Part shown: positions 25,579-34,165 of the stretch, in pieces
Layout: every line of letters begins with the position of its first letter
Position numbering within the stretch: position 1 is the stretch's first letter
Source of the DNA: Oscillospiraceae bacterium
GTDB taxonomy: Bacteria; Bacillota; Clostridia; Oscillospirales; Oscillospiraceae
Assembly (NCBI GenBank): GCA_017561205.1
Contig: JAFZDL010000025.1
Location: 97,417-161,416 of the forward strand
Length of the DNA: 64,000 nucleotides
Reading direction: 5' to 3'
The notes under the pieces: model-generated
Told to the model about the DNA's origin: nothing
Database searches by the model: none
Seen by the model: only the letters and a program-made list of their open reading frames with translations
Position numbers and translations under genes: made by a program

Positions 25579-26496
25579 TTGAATAATCTGAGGCGAGGAT
25601 TTGAACGCTTATGCTTCCGCAACCGGGACAAAGGCATTCCAAATTTGATGCTTTATATCGCCCTGGGCAATGCCCTTGTTATCGTGATGTCCATGATCAA
25701 CGGCGGTATTGTTCTTTACGAGCTTTTGAGTTTTGACAAGACCAAGATCCTGGAAGGTCAGGTTTGGCGACTGTTCACTTATGTGTTCACCCAATCCGGC
25801 AATGGCATCATCGATCTGCTTTTCCTCTACTTTTTCTATTTGATCGGCAGACACATAGAAAACAGCATGGGTGTGTTCAAGTTTAACCTGTATTACTTCT
25901 CCGGTATCATTTTGATGGATATTTTCGCGATGCTCTTCTGCCCTATCATCCCGGACACACTCGTTATCTATACAATTTTGCCCTACGGAGAAATGGCCGG
26001 TTATCTGCATATGAGCTTATTTTTGACCTTTGCTACGCTCCACCCGGACAGCCGTTTTTTGATTATGTTCATCATTCCGATCAAGGGTTGGGTGCTTGCG
26101 CTGATCTATTTGGGATTGGAGATTATTCAGATCTTCAATTTAAGCTACCCTGTTATGCTGTTCCCCCACAATTTGTTCCCGCTGGTAGCTTTGGCAAATT
26201 ACTTGCTGTTTATGGGTTCTGATCTTAAAAATCTGCTGCCCCTTTCCTGGCGGGTAAAGGCCGGTAAGGCCGTTAATTCTAAAACAGTTAAAAAAACCGG
26301 TGTTACGCCGCTTCCTACCAGCATGGACTATAAGCGACCCGCTCCCCGCCCCCAGGATTACAACCATCGCTGCACTGTTTGCGGCCGGACGGACACGGAA
26401 TTCCCGGATTTGGAGTTCCGGTATTGCTCCCGCTGCAGCGGCTATCACTGCTACTGCGAAGATCACATCAACAATCACGAACACATTGAAGAATAA
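25579..26496 (+). CDS. Rhomboid-fold membrane protein lacking the catalytic serine, with C-terminal zinc ribbon
   Basis: This 305-residue protein starts with TTG at 25579, nine bases after AGGAG; an earlier TTG overlaps that site. Residues 20-215 hold about six membrane helices in rhomboid order, with the family phrases EGQVWRLFTYVF, YLIGRHIENSMG and ATLHPDSRFLIMFIIPIKGWVL. The GxSGxxxG catalytic motif is replaced by GYLHMSLFLTFA, so it should not be a serine protease. The C-terminal 45 residues hold CTVC and CSRC pairs plus further Cys and His, a zinc-binding module. It leads an operon with thyA and folA. Its role is unknown. Confidence 0.75.
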   Translation: MNNLRRGFERLCFRNRDKGIPNLMLYIALGNALVIVMSMINGGIVLYELLSFDKTKILEGQVWRLFTYVFTQSGNGIIDLLFLYFFYLIGRHIENSMGVFKFNLYYFSGIILMDIFAMLFCPIIPDTLVIYTILPYGEMAGYLHMSLFLTFATLHPDSRFLIMFIIPIKGWVLALIYLGLEIIQIFNLSYPVMLFPHNLFPLVALANYLLFMGSDLKNLLPLSWRVKAGKAVNSKTVKKTGVTPLPTSMDYKRPAPRPQDYNHRCTVCGRTDTEFPDLEFRYCSRCSGYHCYCEDHINNHEHIEE

Positions 26497-26517
26497 ATAG
26501 ATACGGAGGAATTTCCA

Positions 26518-27348
26518 ATGAGCAAAGCTGACGAATTATACCGCCAAACCTGTTTGGATATTTTGGAGAATGGTTTTTACGATACCGACCTGGAGGTCCG
26601 TCCCCGCTGGGCTGACGGCACACCTGCCCACACTGTCAAAAAGTTCGGCGTGGTGAATCGCTACAACTTGAAAGAAGAGTTCCCCATCATGACTCTGCGG
26701 CGCACCTACTGGAAGTCCGCACTGGACGAGCTGCTGTGGATCTGGCAGAAGAAGTCCAACCGTATTTGCGATCTGGGTAGCCACGTTTGGGACGAGTGGG
26801 CAGGCGAAGACGGTACCATCGGCAAGGCCTACGGCTACCAGTTAGGTGTAAAGCATCAGTACAAGGAAGGTATGTTCGATCAGGTAGACCGTGTAATCTA
26901 TGACCTGAAGAACAACTCTGCCTCCCGCCGTATCCTCACCAACATTTACACTTTTGAGGATCTCCACGAGATGAACCTGTACCCCTGCGCCTACTCCATG
27001 ACCTTCAATGTTTCCGGCAATACCCTCAACGGCATTCTCAATCAGCGCAGCCAGGATATGCTCACCGCCAACAACTGGAATGTGGTGCAGTATTCCATGC
27101 TACTGATGATGATGGCCCAGGTTGCCGGTTTGGAAGCCGGCGAGTTGGTACACGTGATCGCCGACTGCCACATCTACGATCGGCATATCCCCGCCGTAAA
27201 GGCAATGCTGGAGAACGAAGGTTTTGCCGCTCCCAAGGTCACTTTGGACAGTTCTATCACCGACTTCTATCAGTTTACCAAAGATAGCTTCAAGGTGGAG
27301 AACTATCAGTTCCATCCCTTTGATTTTGAAATTCCTATGGCAATTTGA
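26518..27348 (+). CDS. thyA: Thymidylate synthase, divergent ThyA subfamily
   Basis: This 276-residue enzyme should convert dUMP to dTMP using methylene-tetrahydrofolate. The nucleophile cysteine is present in NLYPCAYS, but the usual PCH reads PCA. The QRSCD motif reads QRSQD, and the D-x-H-x-Y element is kept as DCHIY. Arg, Ser and Asp of the dUMP site are conserved. The N-terminal RTGTGT loop is not recognisable (VRPRWADGTPAHTVKKFG). GGAGGAAT precedes the ATG. folA follows 8 bases later, which supplies the reduced folate that this reaction consumes. The assignment is firm; the subfamily is unusual. Confidence 0.9.
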   Translation: MSKADELYRQTCLDILENGFYDTDLEVRPRWADGTPAHTVKKFGVVNRYNLKEEFPIMTLRRTYWKSALDELLWIWQKKSNRICDLGSHVWDEWAGEDGTIGKAYGYQLGVKHQYKEGMFDQVDRVIYDLKNNSASRRILTNIYTFEDLHEMNLYPCAYSMTFNVSGNTLNGILNQRSQDMLTANNWNVVQYSMLLMMMAQVAGLEAGELVHVIADCHIYDRHIPAVKAMLENEGFAAPKVTLDSSITDFYQFTKDSFKVENYQFHPFDFEIPMAI

Positions 27349-27356
27349 GGTAAAGC

Positions 27357-27839
27357 ATGGAACTGATTGTTGCTGTATATGACGACTGGGGCATCGGCAA
27401 GGACGGCACTCAGCCCATTGCCCTTTCTGCTGACCGGAAGTTCTTCCGGGAAACCACAAAAGGCTCAATGGTGATTGTTGGCCGCAAGACCCTGGCGGAT
27501 TTCCCCGGTGGCAGACCCCTGCCCAATCGGGTCAATGTGGTAATGACCCGGCAGGATATAGAAATTCCGGATGTGGTGATCTGCCACAGCCCGGAAGAAG
27601 CACTGGCCCTTGTTAAAACATCCGAAAGAGCTATGGTCATTGGCGGCGGCAGTATTTATAAGCAGATGCTTCCCTACTGCGACACCGCCTACATAACCAA
27701 GGTACATACCACCCCGGAATCGGATACCTACTTCACTAACCTGGACGCAGATCCCCAATGGAATCTCGCTGAGGTTCTCCAATCCGGTGAAGAAAACGGC
27801 ATCTGCTACGAAATGTGCCTATATAAAAAAGCGAACTGA
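27357..27839 (+). CDS. folA: Dihydrofolate reductase
   Basis: This 160-residue NADPH-dependent enzyme regenerates tetrahydrofolate after thymidylate synthesis. Markers are VAVYDDWGIGKDG at the start, MVIVGRKTLADFPGGRPLPNR (NADPH site), VIGGGSIYKQMLP and the late Y-I-T-K-V strand. The usual W after the N-terminal I-G-x-x-x-x-L/P is altered (GTQPIAL). It follows thyA after 8 bases and shares its transcript. The terminator overlaps the stop codon. Confidence 0.93.
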   Translation: MELIVAVYDDWGIGKDGTQPIALSADRKFFRETTKGSMVIVGRKTLADFPGGRPLPNRVNVVMTRQDIEIPDVVICHSPEEALALVKTSERAMVIGGGSIYKQMLPYCDTAYITKVHTTPESDTYFTNLDADPQWNLAEVLQSGEENGICYEMCLYKKAN

Positions 27840-27856
27840 AATCAGTTCGCTTTTTT
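27825..27856 (+). terminator. Terminator of the thyA-folA operon
   Basis: A palindromic stem GCGAACTGA/TCAGTTCGC with AA in the loop is flanked by six A and six T. The stop codon of folA lies in the loop. Confidence 0.88.
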
Positions 27857-27858
27857 AC

Positions 27859-27887
27859 TTGCGTATTTCTCTTTCTGACCGTATAAT
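27859..27887 (+). promoter_or_regulatory. Promoter of the polysaccharide deacetylase gene
   Basis: -35 TTGCGT (27859-27864) and a perfect -10 TATAAT (27882-27887) are spaced by 17 bases, 40 bases before the start. Confidence 0.75.
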
Positions 27888-27926
27888 AGATACATCGGAA
27901 TTCGCAGAAACGGATATAGATAGAAT

Positions 27927-29525
27927 ATGAAGAAATTTTTGATTATATTTTTCTCCTGTTTGCTGGCACTGTCAGTGCTTACCACAGGGGCAATTTGGTT
28001 ATACAACAGGCAGACGAAACCCTCTTCTCCGTCTACCCAATCACCTTTTGCTTATCAGCTAACCGTATCCCTCAATGGTGAACAGGATACCAAGATTGAA
28101 TACGGAGAGGTCTACAGGGAGCCGGGCGCTACAGCTCAGCTCATTGGCGGTTACGGCGCATTGGATGTTCCGGTAGAGATTCAGGGAGAAGTAGACAGCG
28201 CAAAAATCGGCACATATATTGTCACTTACACAGCAAAATCTACAGGTTTTACTGCCACTGCCACCCGAAAGATACATATCGTGGACACCCAACTCCCCAA
28301 AATCACCTTGACAGTTGACCCATATGCCTATACCATACCCGGTCAGCCCTACAAGGAAGAAGGCTTCCGGGCAACAGACAATTACGATGGTGATATCACG
28401 GACAGAGTCACTTGCGTGGAAGAAAACGGTGTAATTACCTACACCGTGACAGACTCCTCCGGAAACACTTTTTCTACCAAGCGCACAATTCATTATTTCG
28501 ATCCCGGACGCCCCAATCTGAAGCTTACGGGTAGCAATATTCACTTAGTTGCACAAGGGGATCACTTTGTCGACCCCTGGGTAACGGCTGTTGACAAAAA
28601 TGACGGTGATATTACAAATAGCGTTTATGTAGAAGGCCATGTGGACTCCAGTGTGCCCGGCCGTTACACCTTGCAGTACATTGCAACCAACAGCCACAAC
28701 TGTGCAAATAGCATTACGCGGACAGTGATTGTATTGCCGATGGATTGCTTGATAAAAGAAACAGAACCACCCCAAACCCCTACCAGCCCCACGGCAACAA
28801 AAGCACCCATTGCGCCCACAAAGCCCACAGAAACAGAAATACCCACAGAGCCAACCTATCCCAAAAACTGCATGATTCCGGAAGGCGGTATGCCCTACGA
28901 AGAAAACGGCAAAACTATTTACCTCACCTTTGATGACGGCCCCAGTCAGCATACAAAAAAGCTTTTGGATGTTTTGGCTGTGTACGATGTGAAGGTTAGT
29001 TTCTTTGTAAAAAACAGCAGCTATATGGACATTATCACCCGGGCGGCCCAGGAAGGTCACACGGTCGCTGCCCATACATACACCCACGATTATAACAAAA
29101 TTTATACCAGCGAGGATGCCTTCTATAAGGATATGTCGGCTATACGGACGACGATCGCTATGTACACACAGAATGCCACTTCTCTTCTACGATTCCCCGG
29201 CGGTAGCTCAAACACCATCAGTATGCTTTATAACCGCGGTATTATGACAAGGCTTGCAAAAGCATTGACCGAAATGGGTTATACTTATTTTGACTGGAAT
29301 GTGGACAGCAACGATGCCGGCGGCGCCAAGACGCCGGACGAAGTCTTCAAGAATATTACAAAGGGTGTTCAAAACAGGGATGCATCCGTCGTATTGCAGC
29401 ATGACACCAAGGAATTCAGCGTGGATGCCGTGGAGCGGGTCATTGCTTGGGCTCTTGTAAACGGCTATCGTTTTGAACCACTTACCGAAGATTCCCCCAC
29501 CTTCCATCATCCTATCAATAATTAA
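27927..29525 (+). CDS. Membrane-anchored polysaccharide deacetylase (NodB/CE4) with DUF5011-type repeats
   Basis: This 532-residue protein has an N-terminal membrane anchor (residues 4-25) and three Ig-like repeats of the DUF5011 kind (residues 45-270), recognised by EYGEVYREPGATA, NYDGDITDRVT and KNDGDITNSVY. A Pro/Thr-rich linker covers residues 280-310. The NodB domain (325-520) has motif 1 TFDDGPS, motif 2 HTYTHD, motif 3 RFPGGSS and motif 5 VLQHD, so the metal and catalytic residues are present. It probably removes acetyl groups from peptidoglycan amino sugars at the cell surface. The ribosome site is weak (CGGATATAGATAG). Confidence 0.9.
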   Translation: MKKFLIIFFSCLLALSVLTTGAIWLYNRQTKPSSPSTQSPFAYQLTVSLNGEQDTKIEYGEVYREPGATAQLIGGYGALDVPVEIQGEVDSAKIGTYIVTYTAKSTGFTATATRKIHIVDTQLPKITLTVDPYAYTIPGQPYKEEGFRATDNYDGDITDRVTCVEENGVITYTVTDSSGNTFSTKRTIHYFDPGRPNLKLTGSNIHLVAQGDHFVDPWVTAVDKNDGDITNSVYVEGHVDSSVPGRYTLQYIATNSHNCANSITRTVIVLPMDCLIKETEPPQTPTSPTATKAPIAPTKPTETEIPTEPTYPKNCMIPEGGMPYEENGKTIYLTFDDGPSQHTKKLLDVLAVYDVKVSFFVKNSSYMDIITRAAQEGHTVAAHTYTHDYNKIYTSEDAFYKDMSAIRTTIAMYTQNATSLLRFPGGSSNTISMLYNRGIMTRLAKALTEMGYTYFDWNVDSNDAGGAKTPDEVFKNITKGVQNRDASVVLQHDTKEFSVDAVERVIAWALVNGYRFEPLTEDSPTFHHPINN

Positions 29526-29557
29526 AAATCGTGTTGCCCTTGGGCAACACGATTTTT
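29524..29557 (+). terminator. Bidirectional terminator between deacetylase and ABC-2 permease genes
   Basis: Perfect 16-base arms (29524-29539 and 29542-29557) with AAAAAT and ATTTTT ends serve both converging genes. Confidence 0.88.
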
Positions 29558-29562
29558 GTTTA

Positions 29563-31296
29563 TTAGCCAATGCGTTGGTTGTCGTAATCCTCAGGGAGGT
29601 TGGCATAGATCTCATTGATGTAGGCTATGGTGTTAGTACAATCGCTGTAAACAGAGATAGACGTATGACGATCCAGGTCAACATTTTCATTATAAACCTT
29701 AGGATCAAGGCTGAAGCTAATATGGTAATCGCTGGCTTTTCCTTCGTGGAAGACCCATGCCTGGCCCATCTTACCGGCTGCGCAGTCGGCAAGAACCGCA
29801 TCCAGCAGGCCTTTTAGCTCCTCATCCCTGGTACTGTAGTGGATAGGCTCGTTTCCGGTCATTTCATCATAATCATAATAATTTTTATCTATATTACACC
29901 CACTGAACAAAGTATAAAGTATCTGCGGATCGTCCACCTGGAAGATATACCGGGCATCGCTGTACCAAAGGGCTGCTTCCTTTGTAAGGCTGCTTTTGTA
30001 ATCCACCTGATAATAGCGGTTCACTTCTGTGCCATTAGTAAGCTTATAGCGAATGCGCACATCATAGTTATTGTTTGTTCTGGAGCGGGCATTCATAAGC
30101 TTTATATGATAATTCTGCAAAGCTGCGATTTCTTCCTTGTTGGTATAATCAAAGCTGTCATACTCATTTTCATGATAGTAATAGGTTTTATCCGGACCGA
30201 AGATAGCCGCGCTTTCCACCTTTTCAATAGACGGTACATAACCGCCGATATCCATAGGGTCTAACCAGGTCAGCGCCATAGAACCGGACAGCACCACAGC
30301 CAGCACAGCAAAAGTCAACAAAGATTTCTTTTCAAACACCCGTACTGTACGGTTTAGGAGCATCTGGCCGGTAAAGAAACCAATGATAATGCCTATAGCA
30401 TAGATCACATAGGACGGCTGGTCAATCATTGCAAAGAAGCTATACAGCACTGTGCCAACCGCAATGGTATATACAATCAAGAATACCGGAGCCAAGGGTC
30501 GCAGAGCGATAAAGTCACCTGCCCGCTCCAAATGTCTGCGACGGTATGCAAGCCAGGCCAGCACAAAGGCCACGACACCCACTGCCGCGCAAATATAAAG
30601 GTGAGTCCAGGCTGCGGTGTCAAAGCCTTTGAATTCAAGGCTACTCATACCAAATTCCGTTTTCACATATTCCGTGCACATACGGTATAGCGGGAAGAAA
30701 CGGTAGAACTTATCAGTCTGCAGCTCGATGCCGTAGATCAGCGGCTGATAAATGACCTCTGCCAAGAAATAGATCAGCACTACCACAAACTGAATGATAC
30801 TGTAAACAGCGATCATTCCCAAGCCGTTGCCGGCGCACAGGGCGCTCAGCACCGCAGTACCAAAGAAGAAGATATACTGCAAGGCTGCTACATCAAACAA
30901 ATGCCAAATAAAGGACGCATACTCCCCAAGTTGAAAGGATGCCAGCGTGCATACAAACAAATTGGGAATCAAGCTAAACAGAAATCCTGTGGCAATATTG
31001 GTCAGCAGCCATCCCTCGCGGCGCATAGGAAATGCGTGGAGGGCATTGCACAAACGGCTTTTGTAGAGGTCGCTGAACAGGCACAATGTCACAACACCTG
31101 CGTATAGCAGATTTCCGATGCAGGCCAGGCGGGTAATCACCATAGCTACATCCCGGGCCATATAGTCAGGTCCCTGGTTACTGATACCAAACAGCACCAA
31201 CAGCAAGAACACTGTATATAATGCCCACACCGGCCAATACCGGGTGATGTTCTTACGGAGTGCGGTCAGATTAAAGAAGGATGTTCTTGACTTCAT
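29563..31296 (-). CDS. ABC-2 type transporter permease with large C-terminal domain
   Basis: This 577-residue protein has about seven hydrophobic segments in residues 20-345, then a polar domain of about 230 residues beginning near LDPMDIGGYVPSIEKVES. The polar domain lies after a helix, so it is likely extracytoplasmic. It overlaps the ATPase gene by 26 bases and has GGGAGGTG at its start. GntR(YtrA)/ATPase/permease trios like this are induced by cell-envelope stress in Bacilli, so export of or resistance to an envelope-active compound is a fair guess. Confidence 0.8.
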   Translation of the reverse strand: MKSRTSFFNLTALRKNITRYWPVWALYTVFLLLVLFGISNQGPDYMARDVAMVITRLACIGNLLYAGVVTLCLFSDLYKSRLCNALHAFPMRREGWLLTNIATGFLFSLIPNLFVCTLASFQLGEYASFIWHLFDVAALQYIFFFGTAVLSALCAGNGLGMIAVYSIIQFVVVLIYFLAEVIYQPLIYGIELQTDKFYRFFPLYRMCTEYVKTEFGMSSLEFKGFDTAAWTHLYICAAVGVVAFVLAWLAYRRRHLERAGDFIALRPLAPVFLIVYTIAVGTVLYSFFAMIDQPSYVIYAIGIIIGFFTGQMLLNRTVRVFEKKSLLTFAVLAVVLSGSMALTWLDPMDIGGYVPSIEKVESAAIFGPDKTYYYHENEYDSFDYTNKEEIAALQNYHIKLMNARSRTNNNYDVRIRYKLTNGTEVNRYYQVDYKSSLTKEAALWYSDARYIFQVDDPQILYTLFSGCNIDKNYYDYDEMTGNEPIHYSTRDEELKGLLDAVLADCAAGKMGQAWVFHEGKASDYHISFSLDPKVYNENVDLDRHTSISVYSDCTNTIAYINEIYANLPEDYDNQRIG

Positions 31297-32152
31297 AGTC
31301 TACACCTCCCAGTTCGTAAATAAATATCTCCTCCAAAGAAAGGGGCAGGATATCAAAATAGACAGGATTGCAGGCAATTACCTTTTCCCGGACCTCGTCC
31401 TGTGTACCACGGACCACCAAGGTGGTGAGTCTTCCTGCAGTGCCGGAATGAAGAACATCCAATCCCTCCGGGGCATCGCCCACGATCTGCAGCTTCACGG
31501 TGCTGCCCTGCATAGAAGCAAGACTCCGCTCTAATAGCATATGTCCTCTGTCCACAATGCCCACGTGATCACAAATGTCCTCCAGCTCACGCAGGTTGTG
31601 GGAGGAGATCAGAACGGTGGTTTCCCGCTGGGCAACATCGGACAGAATCAGGCTCCATACCTGACGGCGCATCACCGGGTCCAAACCGTCCACAGGCTCG
31701 TCTAAGATCAGCACATCGGGGCGGGTGCAAATGCTCAGCTGAAAAGCTGCCTGCTTTTGCATACCCTTGGAAAAACGGCGAATCTGAGATTTTTTCGGTA
31801 GCTGGAATACATCGCTGAGCCGCGTGAACAACGCATCGTCAAAATGGGGATAAAAACCCTTATAGTACTTTCTCATTTCCTCTAAACTTGCCGAGGGGAA
31901 GAAGAATATCTCATCAGGAATATAGCACATACGGCTTTTTATCTTAGGGTTTTCATATACCGCCTCACCCTCCAAGGTGATCGTACCGCCATCGGGTCGG
32001 TAAACACCGGTGAGCAGGCGGATGGCAGTGGATTTACCCGCACCGTTAGGACCGACAAGTCCATAAACCGCGCCCTTGGGTATGGTCATTGACAGGTCAT
32101 CGAGCGCTGTGAAGCTGCCAAAGGTTTTGGTTACATTTTGCATCTCAATCAT
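31271..32152 (-). CDS. ABC transporter ATPase (YtrB-like)
   Basis: This 293-residue nucleotide-binding protein has Walker A GPNGAGKST, a signature variant FSKGMQKQ, Walker B VLILDEPVDGLDP and H-loop ISSHN. The last 80 residues form a small extra domain. It overlaps the regulator gene upstream by 8 bases and the permease gene downstream by 26, so the three are tightly coupled. Confidence 0.92.
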   Translation of the reverse strand: MIEMQNVTKTFGSFTALDDLSMTIPKGAVYGLVGPNGAGKSTAIRLLTGVYRPDGGTITLEGEAVYENPKIKSRMCYIPDEIFFFPSASLEEMRKYYKGFYPHFDDALFTRLSDVFQLPKKSQIRRFSKGMQKQAAFQLSICTRPDVLILDEPVDGLDPVMRRQVWSLILSDVAQRETTVLISSHNLRELEDICDHVGIVDRGHMLLERSLASMQGSTVKLQIVGDAPEGLDVLHSGTAGRLTTLVVRGTQDEVREKVIACNPVYFDILPLSLEEIFIYELGGVDYEVKNILL

Positions 32153-32513
32153 CGGTATCGCCTCCTTGTTTCAAATATTGCAGCAAAGTCTGCCGGGATA
32201 CGCCGGCCTCCAAGAGTTTTTCTGCCGCTGCGTCCAGCTGTGCCCACAGAGGAGCCAAGTCCGGACTCGTCTCCTTTACCGGGCCGCAGACAAAGCTGCC
32301 CTTGCCGGACACAGAGGCGATCCAGCCTTCTGTTTCCAGTTCCCGGTAGGCACGCTGAATGGTGTTGGGATTGATGGTCAATTCGCCTGCCAACTCCCGG
32401 ACACTGGGGAGCTTATCCCCTTCAACCAGTACACCGGCGCGAATCTGCGTGCGGAAACTATCGGCGATCTGGGTATAAATGGGTCGCGAATCCCGGTAAT
32501 CCAGATGCACCAT
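32145..32513 (-). CDS. GntR-family regulator (YtrA subfamily)
   Basis: This 122-residue protein has the GntR winged helix (PIYTQIADSFRTQIRAG, then LPSVRELAGELTINPNTIQR) and only a short C-terminal helical tail, which defines the YtrA subfamily. It is the first gene of the exporter operon with AGGAGGGG before the ATG. It probably represses its own promoter through the palindrome over the -10. Confidence 0.92.
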   Translation of the reverse strand: MVHLDYRDSRPIYTQIADSFRTQIRAGVLVEGDKLPSVRELAGELTINPNTIQRAYRELETEGWIASVSGKGSFVCGPVKETSPDLAPLWAQLDAAAEKLLEAGVSRQTLLQYLKQGGDTDD

Positions 32514-32529
32514 GCTATCCCCTCCTTTT

Positions 32530-32589
32530 CTGTATTAACTGTACCAACTGTACTAATACAGTTATAATACACACCGCCCTGTTTGTCAA
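32530..32589 (-). promoter_or_regulatory. Promoter and operator of the GntR/ABC exporter operon
   Basis: On the minus strand -35 TTGACA (32584-32589) and -10 TATAAC (32561-32566) are 17 bases apart. The perfect repeat AACTGTA/TACAGTT (32546-32552 and 32557-32563) overlaps the -10. A wider palindrome, CTGTATTA with TAATACAG (32530-32537 and 32554-32561), suggests two overlapping repressor sites. Confidence 0.78.
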
Positions 32590-32600
32590 GTGCTTTTTAT

Positions 32601-32637
32601 AAAAAATTCCCCCGGCAGAAAAAATCTGCCGGGGGAA
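32601..32637 (-). terminator. Terminator of trpB2
   Basis: On the minus strand TTCCCCCGGCAGA pairs with TCTGCCGGGGGAA around a 5-base T-rich loop, followed by six T residues. It is about 90 bases past the stop codon. Confidence 0.8.
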
Positions 32638-32639
32638 AC

Positions 32640-32678
32640 GGATTGCCACACCAGTGTGCGCACTGGTTCGCAATGACG
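32640..32678. repeat. REP-like palindrome (GTCATTGCGA...TGGCAATCC type)
   Basis: The sequence has an inner palindrome CCAGTGTGCGCACTGG (32651-32666) flanked by GGATTGCC and GCAATGAC. This outer pair is the hallmark of a dispersed intergenic palindrome that I recall from many bacterial genomes. Only one copy is visible here, between the trpB2 stop and its terminator. Confidence 0.55.
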
Positions 32679-32728
32679 TAGTGAACGCGAAATCGGCAAA
32701 GAGAAAAACCCTCTGCCGATTTTGCACA

Positions 32729-34102
32729 TTAGTCCATCTTGGGCAGGTAGCTGAAGCCCTTCTGGAGTTCTTCCTCGGTGGGGATGTAGTCAACCATCTT
32801 GCCATCGTGGAACTTTTCGTATGCCATCATATCGAAGTAACCGGTACCGGTCAGGCCAAAGAGAATGGTCTTCTCCTCGCCGGTTTCCTTGCACTTGAGT
32901 GCCTCGTCTATTGCGACCTTGATAGCGTGGGAGCTTTCCGGAGCGGGCAGAATGCCTTCTACACGGGCAAATTCCTCAGCAGCCGCAAACACCTCGGTCT
33001 GAGGTACGCTGACAGCTTCCATGAGGCCATCATCATACAGCTGAGACAATGTGGAGTTCATACCGTGGTAGCGCAGACCGCCGGAGTGAGTGCCGGCAGG
33101 AATGAAGCCGCTGCCTAAAGTGTACATCTTGGACAGGGGGCAGACCATACCGGTATCGCAGTAGTCATAGGCATACTTACCGCGGGTAAAGCTGGGACAA
33201 GTTGCAGGCTCAACAGCAATGAAGCGGTAGTCAGCATTGCCCTTGATCTTCTCGCCCATAAAGGGAGCGATCAAACCGCCCAGGTTGGAACCACCACCGG
33301 CGCAGCCGATGATAATATCTGGCTTGACACCGTACTTATCCATAGCAGCCTTGGCTTCCAGACCGATGACAGACTGGTGGAGCATGACCTGGTTCAGCAC
33401 GCTGCCCAGCACATAGCGGTAGCCGGGCGTTTTGGTAGCAACCTCAACAGCCTCAGAAATGGCACAGCCTAAGCTGCCGGTAGTACCGGGATGCTCGGCA
33501 AGAATCTTCTTACCTACCTCAGTTTCCATAGAGGGACTGGGGGTAACGGATGCGCCGTATGTACGCATAACCTCACGGCGGAAGGGCTTCTGCTCATAGG
33601 ACACCTTAACCATATAGACCTTGCACTCTAAGTCCAGGTAAGCACAGGCCATAGCCAGGGCAGTACCCCACTGGCCGGCGCCGGTCTCGGTGGTAACACC
33701 CTTGAGGCCCTGCTTCTTTGCATAGTATGCCTGGGCGATGGCAGAGTTCAGTTTATGGCTGCCGCTGGTGTTGCCGCCCTCGTATTTGTAGTAAATCTTA
33801 GCGGGAGTCTGGAGTTTCTTCTCAAGGCAGTATGCACGAACCAGGGGTGCCGGCCGGTACATCTTATAGAAATCGAGGATTTCCTGGGGAATCTCATAAT
33901 ATGCAGTTGTGTCGTCCAATTCCTGCTTGACAAGCTCATCACAGAACACAGGAGCCAAGTCCTCTGCGGTCATAGGTTTGCGGGTTTTGGGATCCAGCAG
34001 CGGTGCGGGCTTGTTGATCATATCCGCCCGGAGATTGTACCAATACTTGGGCATCTCGCTTTCTTCCAGATAAATCTTGTAGGGGATCTCTTTGTTTGCC
34101 AT
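32729..34102 (-). CDS. trpB: Tryptophan synthase beta-like protein, TrpB2 type
   Basis: This 457-residue PLP enzyme is longer than TrpB1 (about 400) and begins with the extended N-terminus of the TrpB2 class. The PLP lysine is in GSHKLNSAIAQ, the catalytic segment in TETGAGQWGTAL and the phosphate-binding loop in GCAGGGSNLGG. It makes tryptophan from indole and serine. No trpA or other trp gene is adjacent, so it may salvage indole made by neighbouring gut bacteria. A T-box with a Trp codon controls it. AAAGGTG precedes the ATG. Confidence 0.92.
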   Translation of the reverse strand: MANKEIPYKIYLEESEMPKYWYNLRADMINKPAPLLDPKTRKPMTAEDLAPVFCDELVKQELDDTTAYYEIPQEILDFYKMYRPAPLVRAYCLEKKLQTPAKIYYKYEGGNTSGSHKLNSAIAQAYYAKKQGLKGVTTETGAGQWGTALAMACAYLDLECKVYMVKVSYEQKPFRREVMRTYGASVTPSPSMETEVGKKILAEHPGTTGSLGCAISEAVEVATKTPGYRYVLGSVLNQVMLHQSVIGLEAKAAMDKYGVKPDIIIGCAGGGSNLGGLIAPFMGEKIKGNADYRFIAVEPATCPSFTRGKYAYDYCDTGMVCPLSKMYTLGSGFIPAGTHSGGLRYHGMNSTLSQLYDDGLMEAVSVPQTEVFAAAEEFARVEGILPAPESSHAIKVAIDEALKCKETGEEKTILFGLTGTGYFDMMAYEKFHDGKMVDYIPTEEELQKGFSYLPKMD

Positions 34103-34129
34103 AATTTTTCACCTTTCTTTTTGGGGCAA

Positions 34130-34165
34130 AATAAAAACCTGCCCCAGTAATGAGCTGGGACAGGA
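34130..34165 (-). terminator. T-box-controlled terminator
   Basis: The hairpin on the minus strand ends in TTTTTATTTT, 28 bases before the trpB2 start codon. Its 5' side overlaps the antiterminator pairing region after the T-box core. Confidence 0.85.
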
